NCBI GenBank assembly: GCA_965248545.1
Contig: OZ252110.1
Coordinates: forward strand, 3,472,001-3,536,000
Direction: 5' to 3'
Origin: Alteromonas_E sp965248545
GTDB taxonomy: Bacteria > Pseudomonadota > Gammaproteobacteria > Enterobacterales > Alteromonadaceae
Length of the DNA stretch: 64,000 bases
The notes beneath the pieces are model-generated. The model did no database searches. It saw only the letters and a program-made list of their open reading frames with translations, and was not told the origin of the DNA. The translations under genes and the position numbers were made by a program. The stretch's first letter is position 1; each line of letters starts with the position of its first letter. Positions 1 through 6,912 of this stretch are shown here, piece by piece.

Positions 1-65
1 TCGACCGGTCGCTCAGAAAGATTGTGTAGGGTAGTAACAATGCCGTTTTGGTAAAAATCAGCCAT
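1..65 (-). CDS. Glucosyl-3-phosphoglycerate synthase-like glycosyltransferase (5' end only)
   Basis: Only the first 21 codons are inside the window; the gene continues past base 1. The protein begins MADFYQNGIVTTLHNL, which I recognise as the N-terminus of bacterial glycosyltransferases annotated as glucosyl-3-phosphoglycerate synthase (NDP-glucose + 3-phosphoglycerate to glucosyl-3-phosphoglycerate). The ATG is at 65-63, with a GGAG ribosome site at 74-71. It starts 12 bases after the stop of the phosphatase gene, so it is the third gene of an operon with that phosphatase and a glycerate kinase. The context fits the call: the phosphatase would remove phosphate from the product to give glucosylglycerate. 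Family assignment rests on a short stretch plus neighbours. Confidence 0.6.
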   Translation of the reverse strand, partial: MADFYQNGIVTTLHNLSERPV

Positions 66-77
66 ATAAACTCCAAT

Positions 78-908
78 TTATGAGAGCGAAAAGATTGTTG
101 TGATAGCTTCAGCCCAGCCAGTTGGGCCAAATTCGGTAGTTGTGATCGTTGGTCCCGAGCGCGATAGCCCTGGGGGTTGATGCACAGGTGATAAAATGCG
201 AACCGCGATGTCAGCAACATTTAGCATCGCGATGTCATTCTTACCGTCACCCAATGCGACGGTAGAAACGGTTTGGTCAGGATAAAGCGCTTGTTGGTAA
301 CAGTCGGTTAGCCATTTTAATGCGTGACCTTTTGAACATTGCCCGCAGACGTGAATGAAGCGTCCACCTTCAATTGGGTCAGCTCCTAGCGCACGGAGCG
401 CTTGCATAAATTCAACTTTGCGCGCATCGCTACCGCGCCAAACAACCGGCTCACCAAATTCTCGTCGTGACGCCTGCTTTGCTTGTGTTGTTGATAGGCC
501 AGTGTACTCAACAATGCCTTCAATACCCAGTTCGGAAAAGCTCGTCATCTCGTCACCAAACGTATTTTGCACGCGGTTAAGGATGGACAACCAATGTTGA
601 TGAGGTTGTGTAAAAGTCTTTCGGGTATACCCCGTTGCCGCACTTTGCTCAGCAATATTTAACGATTCGGCAAGTGTTGCAGGGCAATAAATCGCGGCAC
701 CATTTTCAACAATCAGCGGGCTGTCCAGCGCGAGTTGCTCGGCGATGGTTTTAACCTCGGCAAATGTCTTGCTGGTATTCAGAATTACCGGTACGCGTAA
801 CCCTTTGAGTTGCGCAAGCGCGTTGGTGGCAGGGCTATAATCATAGCTGTAGTGGTCTAATAAAGTACCATCCAAGTCGCTGTATACCAGCGCCGGTAAC
901 GTTATCAT
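78..908 (-). CDS. HAD-family mannosyl/glucosyl-3-phosphoglycerate phosphatase
   Basis: A 276-residue HAD-superfamily (Cof/MPGP subfamily) phosphatase. Motif I is DLDGT at residues 11-15 (nucleophile Asp11, acid/base Asp13), motif II is the Asn-Thr-Ser after VPVIL near residue 44, and motif IV is GDGKND near residue 218. The DLDGTLLDHYSY start and a GGRFIHVCGQCSKGHAL stretch are typical of mannosyl-3-phosphoglycerate phosphatase (YedP-like). Its start codon overlaps the stop of the glycerate kinase by 4 bases, and the next gene starts 12 bases beyond its end. With a glucosyl-3-phosphoglycerate synthase-like gene downstream, the probable reaction is dephosphorylation of glucosyl-3-phosphoglycerate to glucosylglycerate, a compatible solute; a mannosyl substrate cannot be excluded. 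Confidence 0.8.
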   Translation of the reverse strand: MITLPALVYSDLDGTLLDHYSYDYSPATNALAQLKGLRVPVILNTSKTFAEVKTIAEQLALDSPLIVENGAAIYCPATLAESLNIAEQSAATGYTRKTFTQPHQHWLSILNRVQNTFGDEMTSFSELGIEGIVEYTGLSTTQAKQASRREFGEPVVWRGSDARKVEFMQALRALGADPIEGGRFIHVCGQCSKGHALKWLTDCYQQALYPDQTVSTVALGDGKNDIAMLNVADIAVRILSPVHQPPGLSRSGPTITTTEFGPTGWAEAITTIFSLS

Positions 909-1786
909 AGGAAACTCGCTTGAGCGGCCGTAATATGGCGCTGGGCATCGAGTTCATAAAGGCAATCGACTTTGTTAGGCAAGGTTGCAAGAACATGTTT
1001 GGTAAGGCGCTCAAAATAGCTAATAAATTGGCGAATTTGAGTATCATTCATCACCGCAGAATGCGCGTCTGTCGGTGTTAAACGTTGTTTTAGCTTGTGT
1101 TCTTGTTCAATCCTCCAATCGGCAACGCAATCGAAACTGGGCGCTTTGAGCATCACCCAATAATGCATCTTCGCGTACAGATCTAGATAATCGCGTTTTA
1201 AGGTTTGATTTACGTATTCTCGCCACACACCTAATGCGTCGTGTTCGCGTTCCAGCTCATTTTCACTGGTGCGCAGTTGCGCATCAGTTTGTGGCGCCGC
1301 ACCCCAACACCAGCCTTCCATCAATACGACGTCAACTGGAGCATTCACCACCGGCCACTCAAGCACTGACGCAGGATTGTCAGTTGCCTTGTTGAACCGT
1401 GGTAAAGACACGGTACCGTATTCAGCTAGGCGCTCTAGTGTTTTCTGTAACAGTGCGATGTCATGAGTTCCAGGCACACCACGAGTTTTAAACAGCGGAT
1501 GCACCTTAACTGACATAGCAAGGCGATCGGATTGAGACAGGTAGAAATCATCAAGCGACAGCGTCACCACGTTCAGGCCGTGTTGCTGACTCAAATAAAA
1601 CTGCAAAAATGCACATAAAGTTGACTTACCCGAGCCTTGGGCGCCATTTACGCCGAGGAAAAAGGGCTTTTTTGCACTATCGTGGTGCGATGCAATATGA
1701 TCGCCCAATGGCTTGAACCATTTTAGTGCAGTGTCCAAATAGCTGGGCGCTAATGACTGGTTTTTTAAAAAGGCCTGATAATCCAT
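905..1786 (-). CDS. D-glycerate 3-kinase (P-loop kinase)
   Basis: A 293-residue P-loop kinase. The Walker A motif GVNGAQGSGKST is at residues 45-56, followed by LSLDDFYLS near residue 79, as in the phosphoribulokinase/uridine kinase-like fold of plant-type glycerate kinases. The likely reaction is ATP + D-glycerate to 3-phosphoglycerate. It is first in an operon with the phosphatase (4-base overlap) and the synthase, so it may make the 3-phosphoglycerate acceptor or recycle glycerate when glucosylglycerate is broken down. I chose the ATG at 1786; an in-frame GTG two codons upstream (1792) is possible. Neither start has a strong Shine-Dalgarno. Confidence 0.75.
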   Translation of the reverse strand: MDYQAFLKNQSLAPSYLDTALKWFKPLGDHIASHHDSAKKPFFLGVNGAQGSGKSTLCAFLQFYLSQQHGLNVVTLSLDDFYLSQSDRLAMSVKVHPLFKTRGVPGTHDIALLQKTLERLAEYGTVSLPRFNKATDNPASVLEWPVVNAPVDVVLMEGWCWGAAPQTDAQLRTSENELEREHDALGVWREYVNQTLKRDYLDLYAKMHYWVMLKAPSFDCVADWRIEQEHKLKQRLTPTDAHSAVMNDTQIRQFISYFERLTKHVLATLPNKVDCLYELDAQRHITAAQASFL

Positions 1787-1864
1787 AAACACTGACGTTG
1801 TCGCTCATTTGCTGATCGATTAATAGCGTTAATCAATCAACTAACGTGCCACAATCGACAGCGC

Positions 1865-2845
1865 CTATTTCTTTTTGGCAATAATCACCGCGCGTTTAGG
1901 TGCAGGGTATCCTTCAATGGTTTTACTCACGTCGTCTGGATCGAGGAAATCTGCCAGTGATTGATTATCCATCCATTCCGTTTTGCGTTGTTCGTCCAAG
2001 CTGGTGACGTTTTCGTCGACAACTTTGATATCGACAAACCCTAACCGAGACAACCACAGTGAAAGCGCTTCACAACTCGGTAAAAACCAGACATTGCGCA
2101 TTTGTGCGTATCGATCGGTCGGCATGAGCACAGTATTGACGTCACCTTCTACAACTAAGGTTTCGAGGATTAATTGCCCGCCGGGTTTCAATTGTTGTTT
2201 AAGCTCCGTGAGAAACTGAATGGGATCGCGGCGGTGATACAAAACGCCCATAGAAAACACCGAATCAAAACCGTTGAGTTCGGGCATGTGTTCGATGCCC
2301 AGCGGTAACATGTGAATGGGGGCTGCACCATGGAAGTGCTTGATTGCATGAAACTGAATCAAAAACAGTGGTGTAGGGTCAATACCAATCACCAGTTTTG
2401 CTTGCTCGCCTAGCATTCTCCACATGTGGTAACCGCTGCCGCACCCGACATCTAGCACCGTACGTTGCGCCAATGGTTCAATATGAGGGAGAACCCGATC
2501 CCACTTCCAGTCAGAGCGCCATTCGGTATCAATGTTGACGCCATGCACAAAAAACGGCCCCTTACGCCACGGCATGAAGTGCTTCATTAGAGCGGTTATC
2601 CGTTTGCGTTCGCCATCTGCAGCGTCGTCTGAAGTACCTATCGACACCTTGGTTGTGAGTTCAATATTAGCAGTTGGCATTTCGGGCAGTTGATTGAGCA
2701 AATTGCACCATTTATCAACGTCTTTGCGGTGGTGAGAGTGCTGCCACTCCTGCATCTGCGTAGGTAGTGTATTGAGCCAATGACTAACCGGCGAGTCGAT
2801 TAAGTCGTGAAAACACTGTTTGAACCACGTGCTGCTGTTATTCAT
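1865..2845 (-). CDS. cmoB: tRNA U34 carboxymethyltransferase CmoB
   Basis: A 326-residue class I methyltransferase fold protein, close to the usual 323. The nucleotide-binding motif VLDVGCGSGYHMWRM lies at about 130-144, and an MGVLYHRRDP stretch characteristic of CmoB follows near residue 210. CmoB uses carboxy-S-adenosylmethionine, not SAM, to carboxymethylate 5-hydroxyuridine at the wobble position of tRNAs, giving cmo5U. Its ATG overlaps the TGA of cmoA by 4 bases, so the two are translationally coupled. Its partner CmoA makes the cofactor. No obvious terminator is visible in the 78 bases between it and the downstream glycerate kinase gene, so readthrough is possible. Confidence 0.95.
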   Translation of the reverse strand: MNNSSTWFKQCFHDLIDSPVSHWLNTLPTQMQEWQHSHHRKDVDKWCNLLNQLPEMPTANIELTTKVSIGTSDDAADGERKRITALMKHFMPWRKGPFFVHGVNIDTEWRSDWKWDRVLPHIEPLAQRTVLDVGCGSGYHMWRMLGEQAKLVIGIDPTPLFLIQFHAIKHFHGAAPIHMLPLGIEHMPELNGFDSVFSMGVLYHRRDPIQFLTELKQQLKPGGQLILETLVVEGDVNTVLMPTDRYAQMRNVWFLPSCEALSLWLSRLGFVDIKVVDENVTSLDEQRKTEWMDNQSLADFLDPDDVSKTIEGYPAPKRAVIIAKKK

Positions 2846-3585
2846 GCTTTTATCGCCACCATCGAGCAGAAATTGAATTGCTGTTGAGTGAGTGCAACGG
2901 ATGAGAATCCTACATCGAGCAATCGCTGTTGGTGTTCGTCAAAGGTGTTGAGCTGCATGACGTTTTCCAACGCTGCGCGTTTTTGACTGATTTCTAGTTC
3001 ACTGTAGCCATTTTGGCGTTTGAATTCATGATGCAAGTCGATTAGGAGTTCATCTGCTGCCTGGTCTTGGTGTCTGATCTTTTCAGATAACACCAAAATA
3101 CCACCGGGATTAAGCCCTTGATAGATACGATTAATCATGTCGTCCCGCCGATCTTTATCGATAAATTGCAGGGTAAAATTCATGATGACCATACAGGCGT
3201 TATCTATGTCGATATGGGTTACGTCATTTTCAAACAGCTTAATCGTACTGGCGTGCGAAAACTGGCGGATATAACGTTGGCAACGAGCCAACATCGCCGC
3301 GGAATTATCAATCGCATAAATATCAGCATTGGAGCCCGCGCCGTGTGCTGCAGCCAAACTGGCCGCACCCAATGAGCAGCCGAGATCATAGATCCGCTGG
3401 TTTGGCTTGGCATAGCGTTTTGCCAACTTTTCGATGATATTGAGAATGTGCTCATAACCTGGCACTGATCGCGAGATCATATCAGGAAAAACATCAGCAA
3501 CTTGATCATCAAATCGAAAATCAGTGACTTGTTTAAGCGGCTGAGCAAACAAATTGTCAGTCTTTGGCATGAATTGGCGCGCCAT
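2842..3585 (-). CDS. cmoA: Carboxy-S-adenosyl-L-methionine synthase CmoA
   Basis: A 247-residue protein, the family's normal length. It shows the diagnostic FDDQVADVFPDMI and RSVPGY near the N-terminus and the SAM-binding IYDLGCSLGAASL at about 64-76. CmoA converts SAM and prephenate to carboxy-SAM, the cofactor used by CmoB on wobble uridine. It is the first gene of the cmoA-cmoB pair and diverges from add, with 107 bases between the starts that must hold both promoters. Confidence 0.95.
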   Translation of the reverse strand: MARQFMPKTDNLFAQPLKQVTDFRFDDQVADVFPDMISRSVPGYEHILNIIEKLAKRYAKPNQRIYDLGCSLGAASLAAAHGAGSNADIYAIDNSAAMLARCQRYIRQFSHASTIKLFENDVTHIDIDNACMVIMNFTLQFIDKDRRDDMINRIYQGLNPGGILVLSEKIRHQDQAADELLIDLHHEFKRQNGYSELEISQKRAALENVMQLNTFDEHQQRLLDVGFSSVALTQQQFNFCSMVAIKA

Positions 3586-3692
3586 TGTGATATTTTAAAA
3601 GGCGCATTTTACTGGTTTTTACCGCGAAGCCAATCCACTGAAGGCGGTTTGGCAGTACTATCTGTTAACAATTAATAATAAGTAGAGCATTT

Positions 3693-4694
3693 ATGTTTAA
3701 TCCAAAACTTCCCGTTATCGATTTACATCGTCATCTCGATGGCAATATTCGGCCCAGTACAATTTTGGATTTGGCTGCTCAATATGGCGTTGCGTTGCCA
3801 GCTGATAATCTAGATGACTTGATCCCATTGGTGCAAATCGTCGACAAGACCAGTGATCTCTTAGCGTTCTTGCAGCGCTTGGATTACGGAGTTTCGGTAC
3901 TTGCAGACCTAGACGCATGTTACCGCGTCGCAATGGAAAACATGTTGGACGCCAAGACAGAAGGCTTAGACTATGTGGAGTTGCGTTTCTCTCCTTACTA
4001 CATGGGAATGAATCACAAAATAGCACCTGGCGATGTGGTTGAAGCAGTGGTGCAAGGTGTTCGCGATGGTGAAAAACAAACCGGCGTTAGAGCCAATTTA
4101 ATCGGTATCTTAAGTCGCACATTTGGCGCCGAAAACTGTCTTGTTGAACTGGATGGATTACTGGCTCACAAAGATAAGATCACGGCGATTGATCTTGCTG
4201 GCGACGAGTTGGGCTATCCCGCCGAGTTGTTTGAGTCGCACTTCGTCAAAGCGCGAAAAGCCGATTGGCAAGTGACCGTGCACGCAGGAGAAGCGGATGG
4301 ACCGGACAGTATTCGGCGGGCGATTAATGTTTTGGGGGCGCAGCGCATTGGTCACGGAGTAGCCGCGATTCAAGATGCCAAACTGATGCAAGAACTCGCT
4401 GAGCAGCGGATCCCAATTGAATCTTGCCCAACCTCTAACTATCAAACAGCAACGGTAGCCAACCTAGCCGAGCACCCAATGAAGGCTTTCTTAGCGGCAG
4501 GCATGTGTGTAACGCTAAACACTGACGATCCAGGTGTTTCGGCGATTGATCTGGCCAACGAGTACCGCGTTGCTCAAGAGGTCATTGGACTTAGCCAACA
4601 GGACTGTGATCGTCTTCAACACAATAGCCTGGAAGCGGCGTTCCTCAGTCAAAGTGAAAAGCAAGAATTGTTACAATTAAAAGCGAGTAAATAA
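3693..4694 (+). CDS. add: Adenosine deaminase
   Basis: A 333-residue cytosolic zinc enzyme converting adenosine (and deoxyadenosine) to inosine. The metal ligands and catalytic residues are visible: HRH at residues 12-14, VHAGEADG (catalytic Glu), RIGHG, SCPTSN and LNTDDPG (Asp ligands) in the family order. Length matches the bacterial Add family. It stands alone between divergent cmoA and a downstream intrinsic terminator at 4730-4764. A related enzyme, adenine deaminase, shares these motifs, but the HAGEADG form fits adenosine deaminase. Confidence 0.93.
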   Translation: MFNPKLPVIDLHRHLDGNIRPSTILDLAAQYGVALPADNLDDLIPLVQIVDKTSDLLAFLQRLDYGVSVLADLDACYRVAMENMLDAKTEGLDYVELRFSPYYMGMNHKIAPGDVVEAVVQGVRDGEKQTGVRANLIGILSRTFGAENCLVELDGLLAHKDKITAIDLAGDELGYPAELFESHFVKARKADWQVTVHAGEADGPDSIRRAINVLGAQRIGHGVAAIQDAKLMQELAEQRIPIESCPTSNYQTATVANLAEHPMKAFLAAGMCVTLNTDDPGVSAIDLANEYRVAQEVIGLSQQDCDRLQHNSLEAAFLSQSEKQELLQLKASK

Positions 4695-4729
4695 GCCTCT
4701 ACTCGCGTAGTCTTGCAGCGGTTTATTTA

Positions 4730-4764
4730 GGCGTGAAACAATACTTTCACGCCGGGCTTTTTTC
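4730..4764 (+). terminator. Intrinsic terminator after add
   Basis: A perfect 9-bp stem (ggcgtgaaa at 4730-4738 with tttcacgcc at 4745-4753) has a 6-base loop and is followed by GGGC and a run of T from 4758. It lies 36 bases after the add stop and just upstream of the outer-membrane protein gene. Confidence 0.85.
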
Positions 4765-4786
4765 TTTTACATAGGATGTAATTATT

Positions 4787-5455
4787 GTGACTATGACAAG
4801 CACAGCACGTGTGTGCTCCATTCTTTTCGCCGGTTTCTTATCTCAGTCTGCTTTTGCCCAAGCTTCTCTCGATAATTGGACACTCAGCGTTGCGGGGTTA
4901 ACCCGACATTATTCATATGAAAATGACGAAGCCAGAGAAGCGCTATCCAATGACATTCTCCAATACGCAGATGACGCTGACTTTACCGGTGATGAAGATG
5001 ACATCGTTAACTTCAATTTCGGTATTGGCTATTACATTACGGATGCTTGGCATTTAGGTGTAAATTACAATGAAGGTATCGAGATAGGCTTTTTAGATGA
5101 TCTTGATAACATTCTCGTCAGTGGCTTTGATGGTATTGAAGGGTTTAATAGTTTTGATACCGACATGAAAATTATCACGTTGGAGTCGCGTCACAACATT
5201 GTCGATTTGTCTGATAATCTTAACCTTTTCGTCAATGCTGGACTCACCCTGAACCGCATTTCGGCGCGTGTTGAACGCGTTGAAGATAGCGGAAGAAGAC
5301 TGCTAGCCAAAGAGTCCAACACAGAATATGGCGTCAATGCGGGTGTCGGCTTGATTTGGAATTTCGCTGGCGGGTTTTCTGCCATTGCCCGCTATAATCA
5401 CTATACCTTTATGTCGATTGATGAGGTGTCGGTTACCTTTGAATACCGCTTCTAG
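4787..5455 (+). CDS. Small outer-membrane beta-barrel protein
   Basis: A 222-residue exported protein. An N-terminal signal peptide ends at about AFAQA (residues 22-26). Alternating hydrophobic strands run throughout (for example FNFGIGYYITDAWHLGVNY and GVNAGVGLIW), and the chain ends EYRF, the C-terminal aromatic signature of outer-membrane barrels. This resembles the OmpW/OmpA-like 8-strand barrel class, but I cannot name the family. GTG at 4787 is preferred because AGGA at 4773-4776 sits at good spacing; an ATG lies two codons later. The last strands overlap the start of the PhyH gene, which suggests coupling. Confidence 0.75.
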   Translation: MTMTSTARVCSILFAGFLSQSAFAQASLDNWTLSVAGLTRHYSYENDEAREALSNDILQYADDADFTGDEDDIVNFNFGIGYYITDAWHLGVNYNEGIEIGFLDDLDNILVSGFDGIEGFNSFDTDMKIITLESRHNIVDLSDNLNLFVNAGLTLNRISARVERVEDSGRRLLAKESNTEYGVNAGVGLIWNFAGGFSAIARYNHYTFMSIDEVSVTFEYRF

Positions 5456-6206
5456 ACAAGAATCAGCTAAACGACATTTTGAACACTGGGGGTTTGTGAA
5501 GATCCCCGGTTTTTTAAAGCGTGATCAATTTGAGGCATTTGAAGCGATTGCTGAGCAGTATATGCAGGCCTGGTTACGACAAAATGCAGAATACTACGAG
5601 CGAGGCGTTTTGAATGCCGCTTATCTGACGCGCGGTGATGACTTGTCAGATGTGCAAAAATCAGCCATTTTTCGGTTGGTTGCCAGTGTGCCGCTAGTTG
5701 AGTTAGTGGCGCCATTGTTAAATGACGCGCCACGATTTATAAACACCCAATTATTTTTTAACCCCAAGCGCCCACAACCCAATTATTGGCATAGAGACGG
5801 TCAATATCATTTAAACAGTCAGCAATTGCGCCACGCTTTGTCAGGCCCAACACCTTTGCATTGCAGAATTGCACTGCGCGATGAGTATGGTCTAGAGCTT
5901 ATTCCGAGGACGCATCGACGTTGGGATACAATTCGAGAGTTTTCGGTGCGCAATCAATACGACAGCCTGAGGCATTTTGACGCACTGCCCGGTTCAGTGA
6001 AAGTGCCACTAGCAGCAGGGGACTTACTGTTATTCTCAGCCAATATGATTCATCGGGGCTTGTATGGTAAGTCGCGCCTAGCGCTTGATTTACTGTACAG
6101 TGAAGATTTAGTTGAGTTCACCCAGTATATTGACCCGAATGCCTATCCCAGTGGTGATTTAACTGAATTTGAATGCCCAAGTGTATTCGATGTTAGCTTT
6201 ACCTGA
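5421..6206 (+). CDS. PhyH-type Fe(II)/2-oxoglutarate dioxygenase
   Basis: A protein of about 261 residues of the phytanoyl-CoA dioxygenase (PhyH) superfamily. The iron triad is readable: WHRD gives His and Asp at about residues 124 and 126, and MIHRG gives the distal His at about 211, with an Arg/Lys-rich GKSRLAL just after it for 2-oxoglutarate. The substrate is unknown; family members hydroxylate lipids, amino-acid derivatives or small metabolites. The start is uncertain. ATG 5421 has no clear Shine-Dalgarno, TTG 5439 has GAGG 12 bases upstream, and TTG 5385 is also open. All overlap the end of the barrel gene, so translation is probably coupled to it. Confidence 0.75.
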   Translation: MRCRLPLNTASRQESAKRHFEHWGFVKIPGFLKRDQFEAFEAIAEQYMQAWLRQNAEYYERGVLNAAYLTRGDDLSDVQKSAIFRLVASVPLVELVAPLLNDAPRFINTQLFFNPKRPQPNYWHRDGQYHLNSQQLRHALSGPTPLHCRIALRDEYGLELIPRTHRRWDTIREFSVRNQYDSLRHFDALPGSVKVPLAAGDLLLFSANMIHRGLYGKSRLALDLLYSEDLVEFTQYIDPNAYPSGDLTEFECPSVFDVSFT

Positions 6207-6221
6207 CGTGAATAGTGTTAG

Positions 6222-6251
6222 CAAAAAAGGAAAAACCCCGATAAATCGGGG
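6222..6251 (-). terminator. Intrinsic terminator of the DUF3718 gene
   Basis: On the minus strand, CCCCGA-TTTA-TCGGGG (6251-6236) is followed directly by TTTTTCCTTTTTT. The stem is GC-rich with a 4-base loop and a strong U-tract. On the plus strand the tail after the stem is CCTTTC only, so it serves mainly the leftward transcript. Confidence 0.85.
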
Positions 6252-6282
6252 CCTTTCGAGGAAGCAGAACGTTACTCTGCCG

Positions 6283-6316
6283 ACCATGTTGAAACATGGT
6301 GGTAGCCGAAGCTACC
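6283..6316 (-). other. Two tandem perfect hairpins in the 3' UTR, one with a UUCG tetraloop
   Basis: Reading leftward after the stop of the DUF3718 gene, the transcript carries GGTAGC-TTCG-GCTACC (6316-6301), a 6-bp stem closed by the very stable C(UUCG)G tetraloop. ACCATGTT-TC-AACATGGT (6300-6283), an 8-bp stem, follows directly. About 30 bases later comes the terminator hairpin. Three stable stems in roughly 80 bases of 3' UTR is unusual for such a short gene. Confidence 0.7.
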
Positions 6317-6327
6317 GAAATTGTGAA

Positions 6328-6723
6328 TTAGATACGCTGTGAAAGTGCAGCTGCAACAGGGTTGTCAGCTAAGCCTTGCTCAGCGACCCAAGCTTGTAGT
6401 GTTTTGCCATCCTGCTCGGGTGCCGCTAAATGCTTTTTTGGCATTTTCTTCACAAGCAATGTACCGGCTTCAACCGCGTTGTTAAGCATCGCAGTACGGA
6501 TAAGGCTGTTACCGCCACATGAAACACCTGAGTAGTAATCTTGAAGCTTAAGGTTGTAGTCAGAGCGAACCTTCTTCATTTTCTTACGCAATTCACCTTT
6601 GTCGTCAGACTTAACGATGGTGCAGATGTTTTGTAGTGCTTCGTTGACGTCTGCTTGAGCAGTACCTGTGAACAACAAAGAAGTAGCAGCGAGAGCGATA
6701 GAAGTTTTAACGATTTTCAACAT
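6328..6723 (-). CDS. Secreted DUF3718-like protein
   Basis: A 131-residue protein with a clear signal peptide (cleavage about TAQA/DV, residues 24/25). The mature part has two cysteines, NICTIV and GVSCGGNSL, the second in a YSGVSCGGNSLIRTA stretch. That pattern and size match my memory of DUF3718 proteins from Shewanella and Alteromonas relatives, which are probably periplasmic and of unknown function. A GAGGA ribosome site precedes the ATG. It is monocistronic, between the RND operon terminator and its own terminator. The mature protein is rich in Lys (KKMKK, KKMPKK). Confidence 0.7.
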   Translation of the reverse strand: MLKIVKTSIALAATSLLFTGTAQADVNEALQNICTIVKSDDKGELRKKMKKVRSDYNLKLQDYYSGVSCGGNSLIRTAMLNNAVEAGTLLVKKMPKKHLAAPEQDGKTLQAWVAEQGLADNPVAAALSQRI

Positions 6724-6867
6724 GGTTAAATTCCTCAGTAAGTTAATTCATTTCGTTTCGACGTGAGTAATTAAAGCTGAGGATTGGTTAAAAAAAAATC
6801 GCTGGGGTGATACATAGGTATGTCAGATAATACCTATTGGACTGGCGTAAGCGTCGCTTCAGTGAAA

Positions 6868-6907
6868 GATAAAAGCCGCACCACAAAAGCTCTGTAGCGC
6901 AGCTTTT
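6868..6907 (-). terminator. Probable terminator of the RND operon
   Basis: On the minus strand, AAAGCTGCGCTAC (6906-6894) can pair with GTGGTGCGGCTTT (6884-6872) over 13 bp, allowing G-U pairs, with a 9-base loop and a short UUUUAUCUUU tail. It lies just after the stop of the second pump gene. The pairing is poorer for a plus-strand transcript because the wobble pairs become A-C, although that strand has a longer T run. Confidence 0.45.
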
Positions 6908-6912
6908 TTTAT

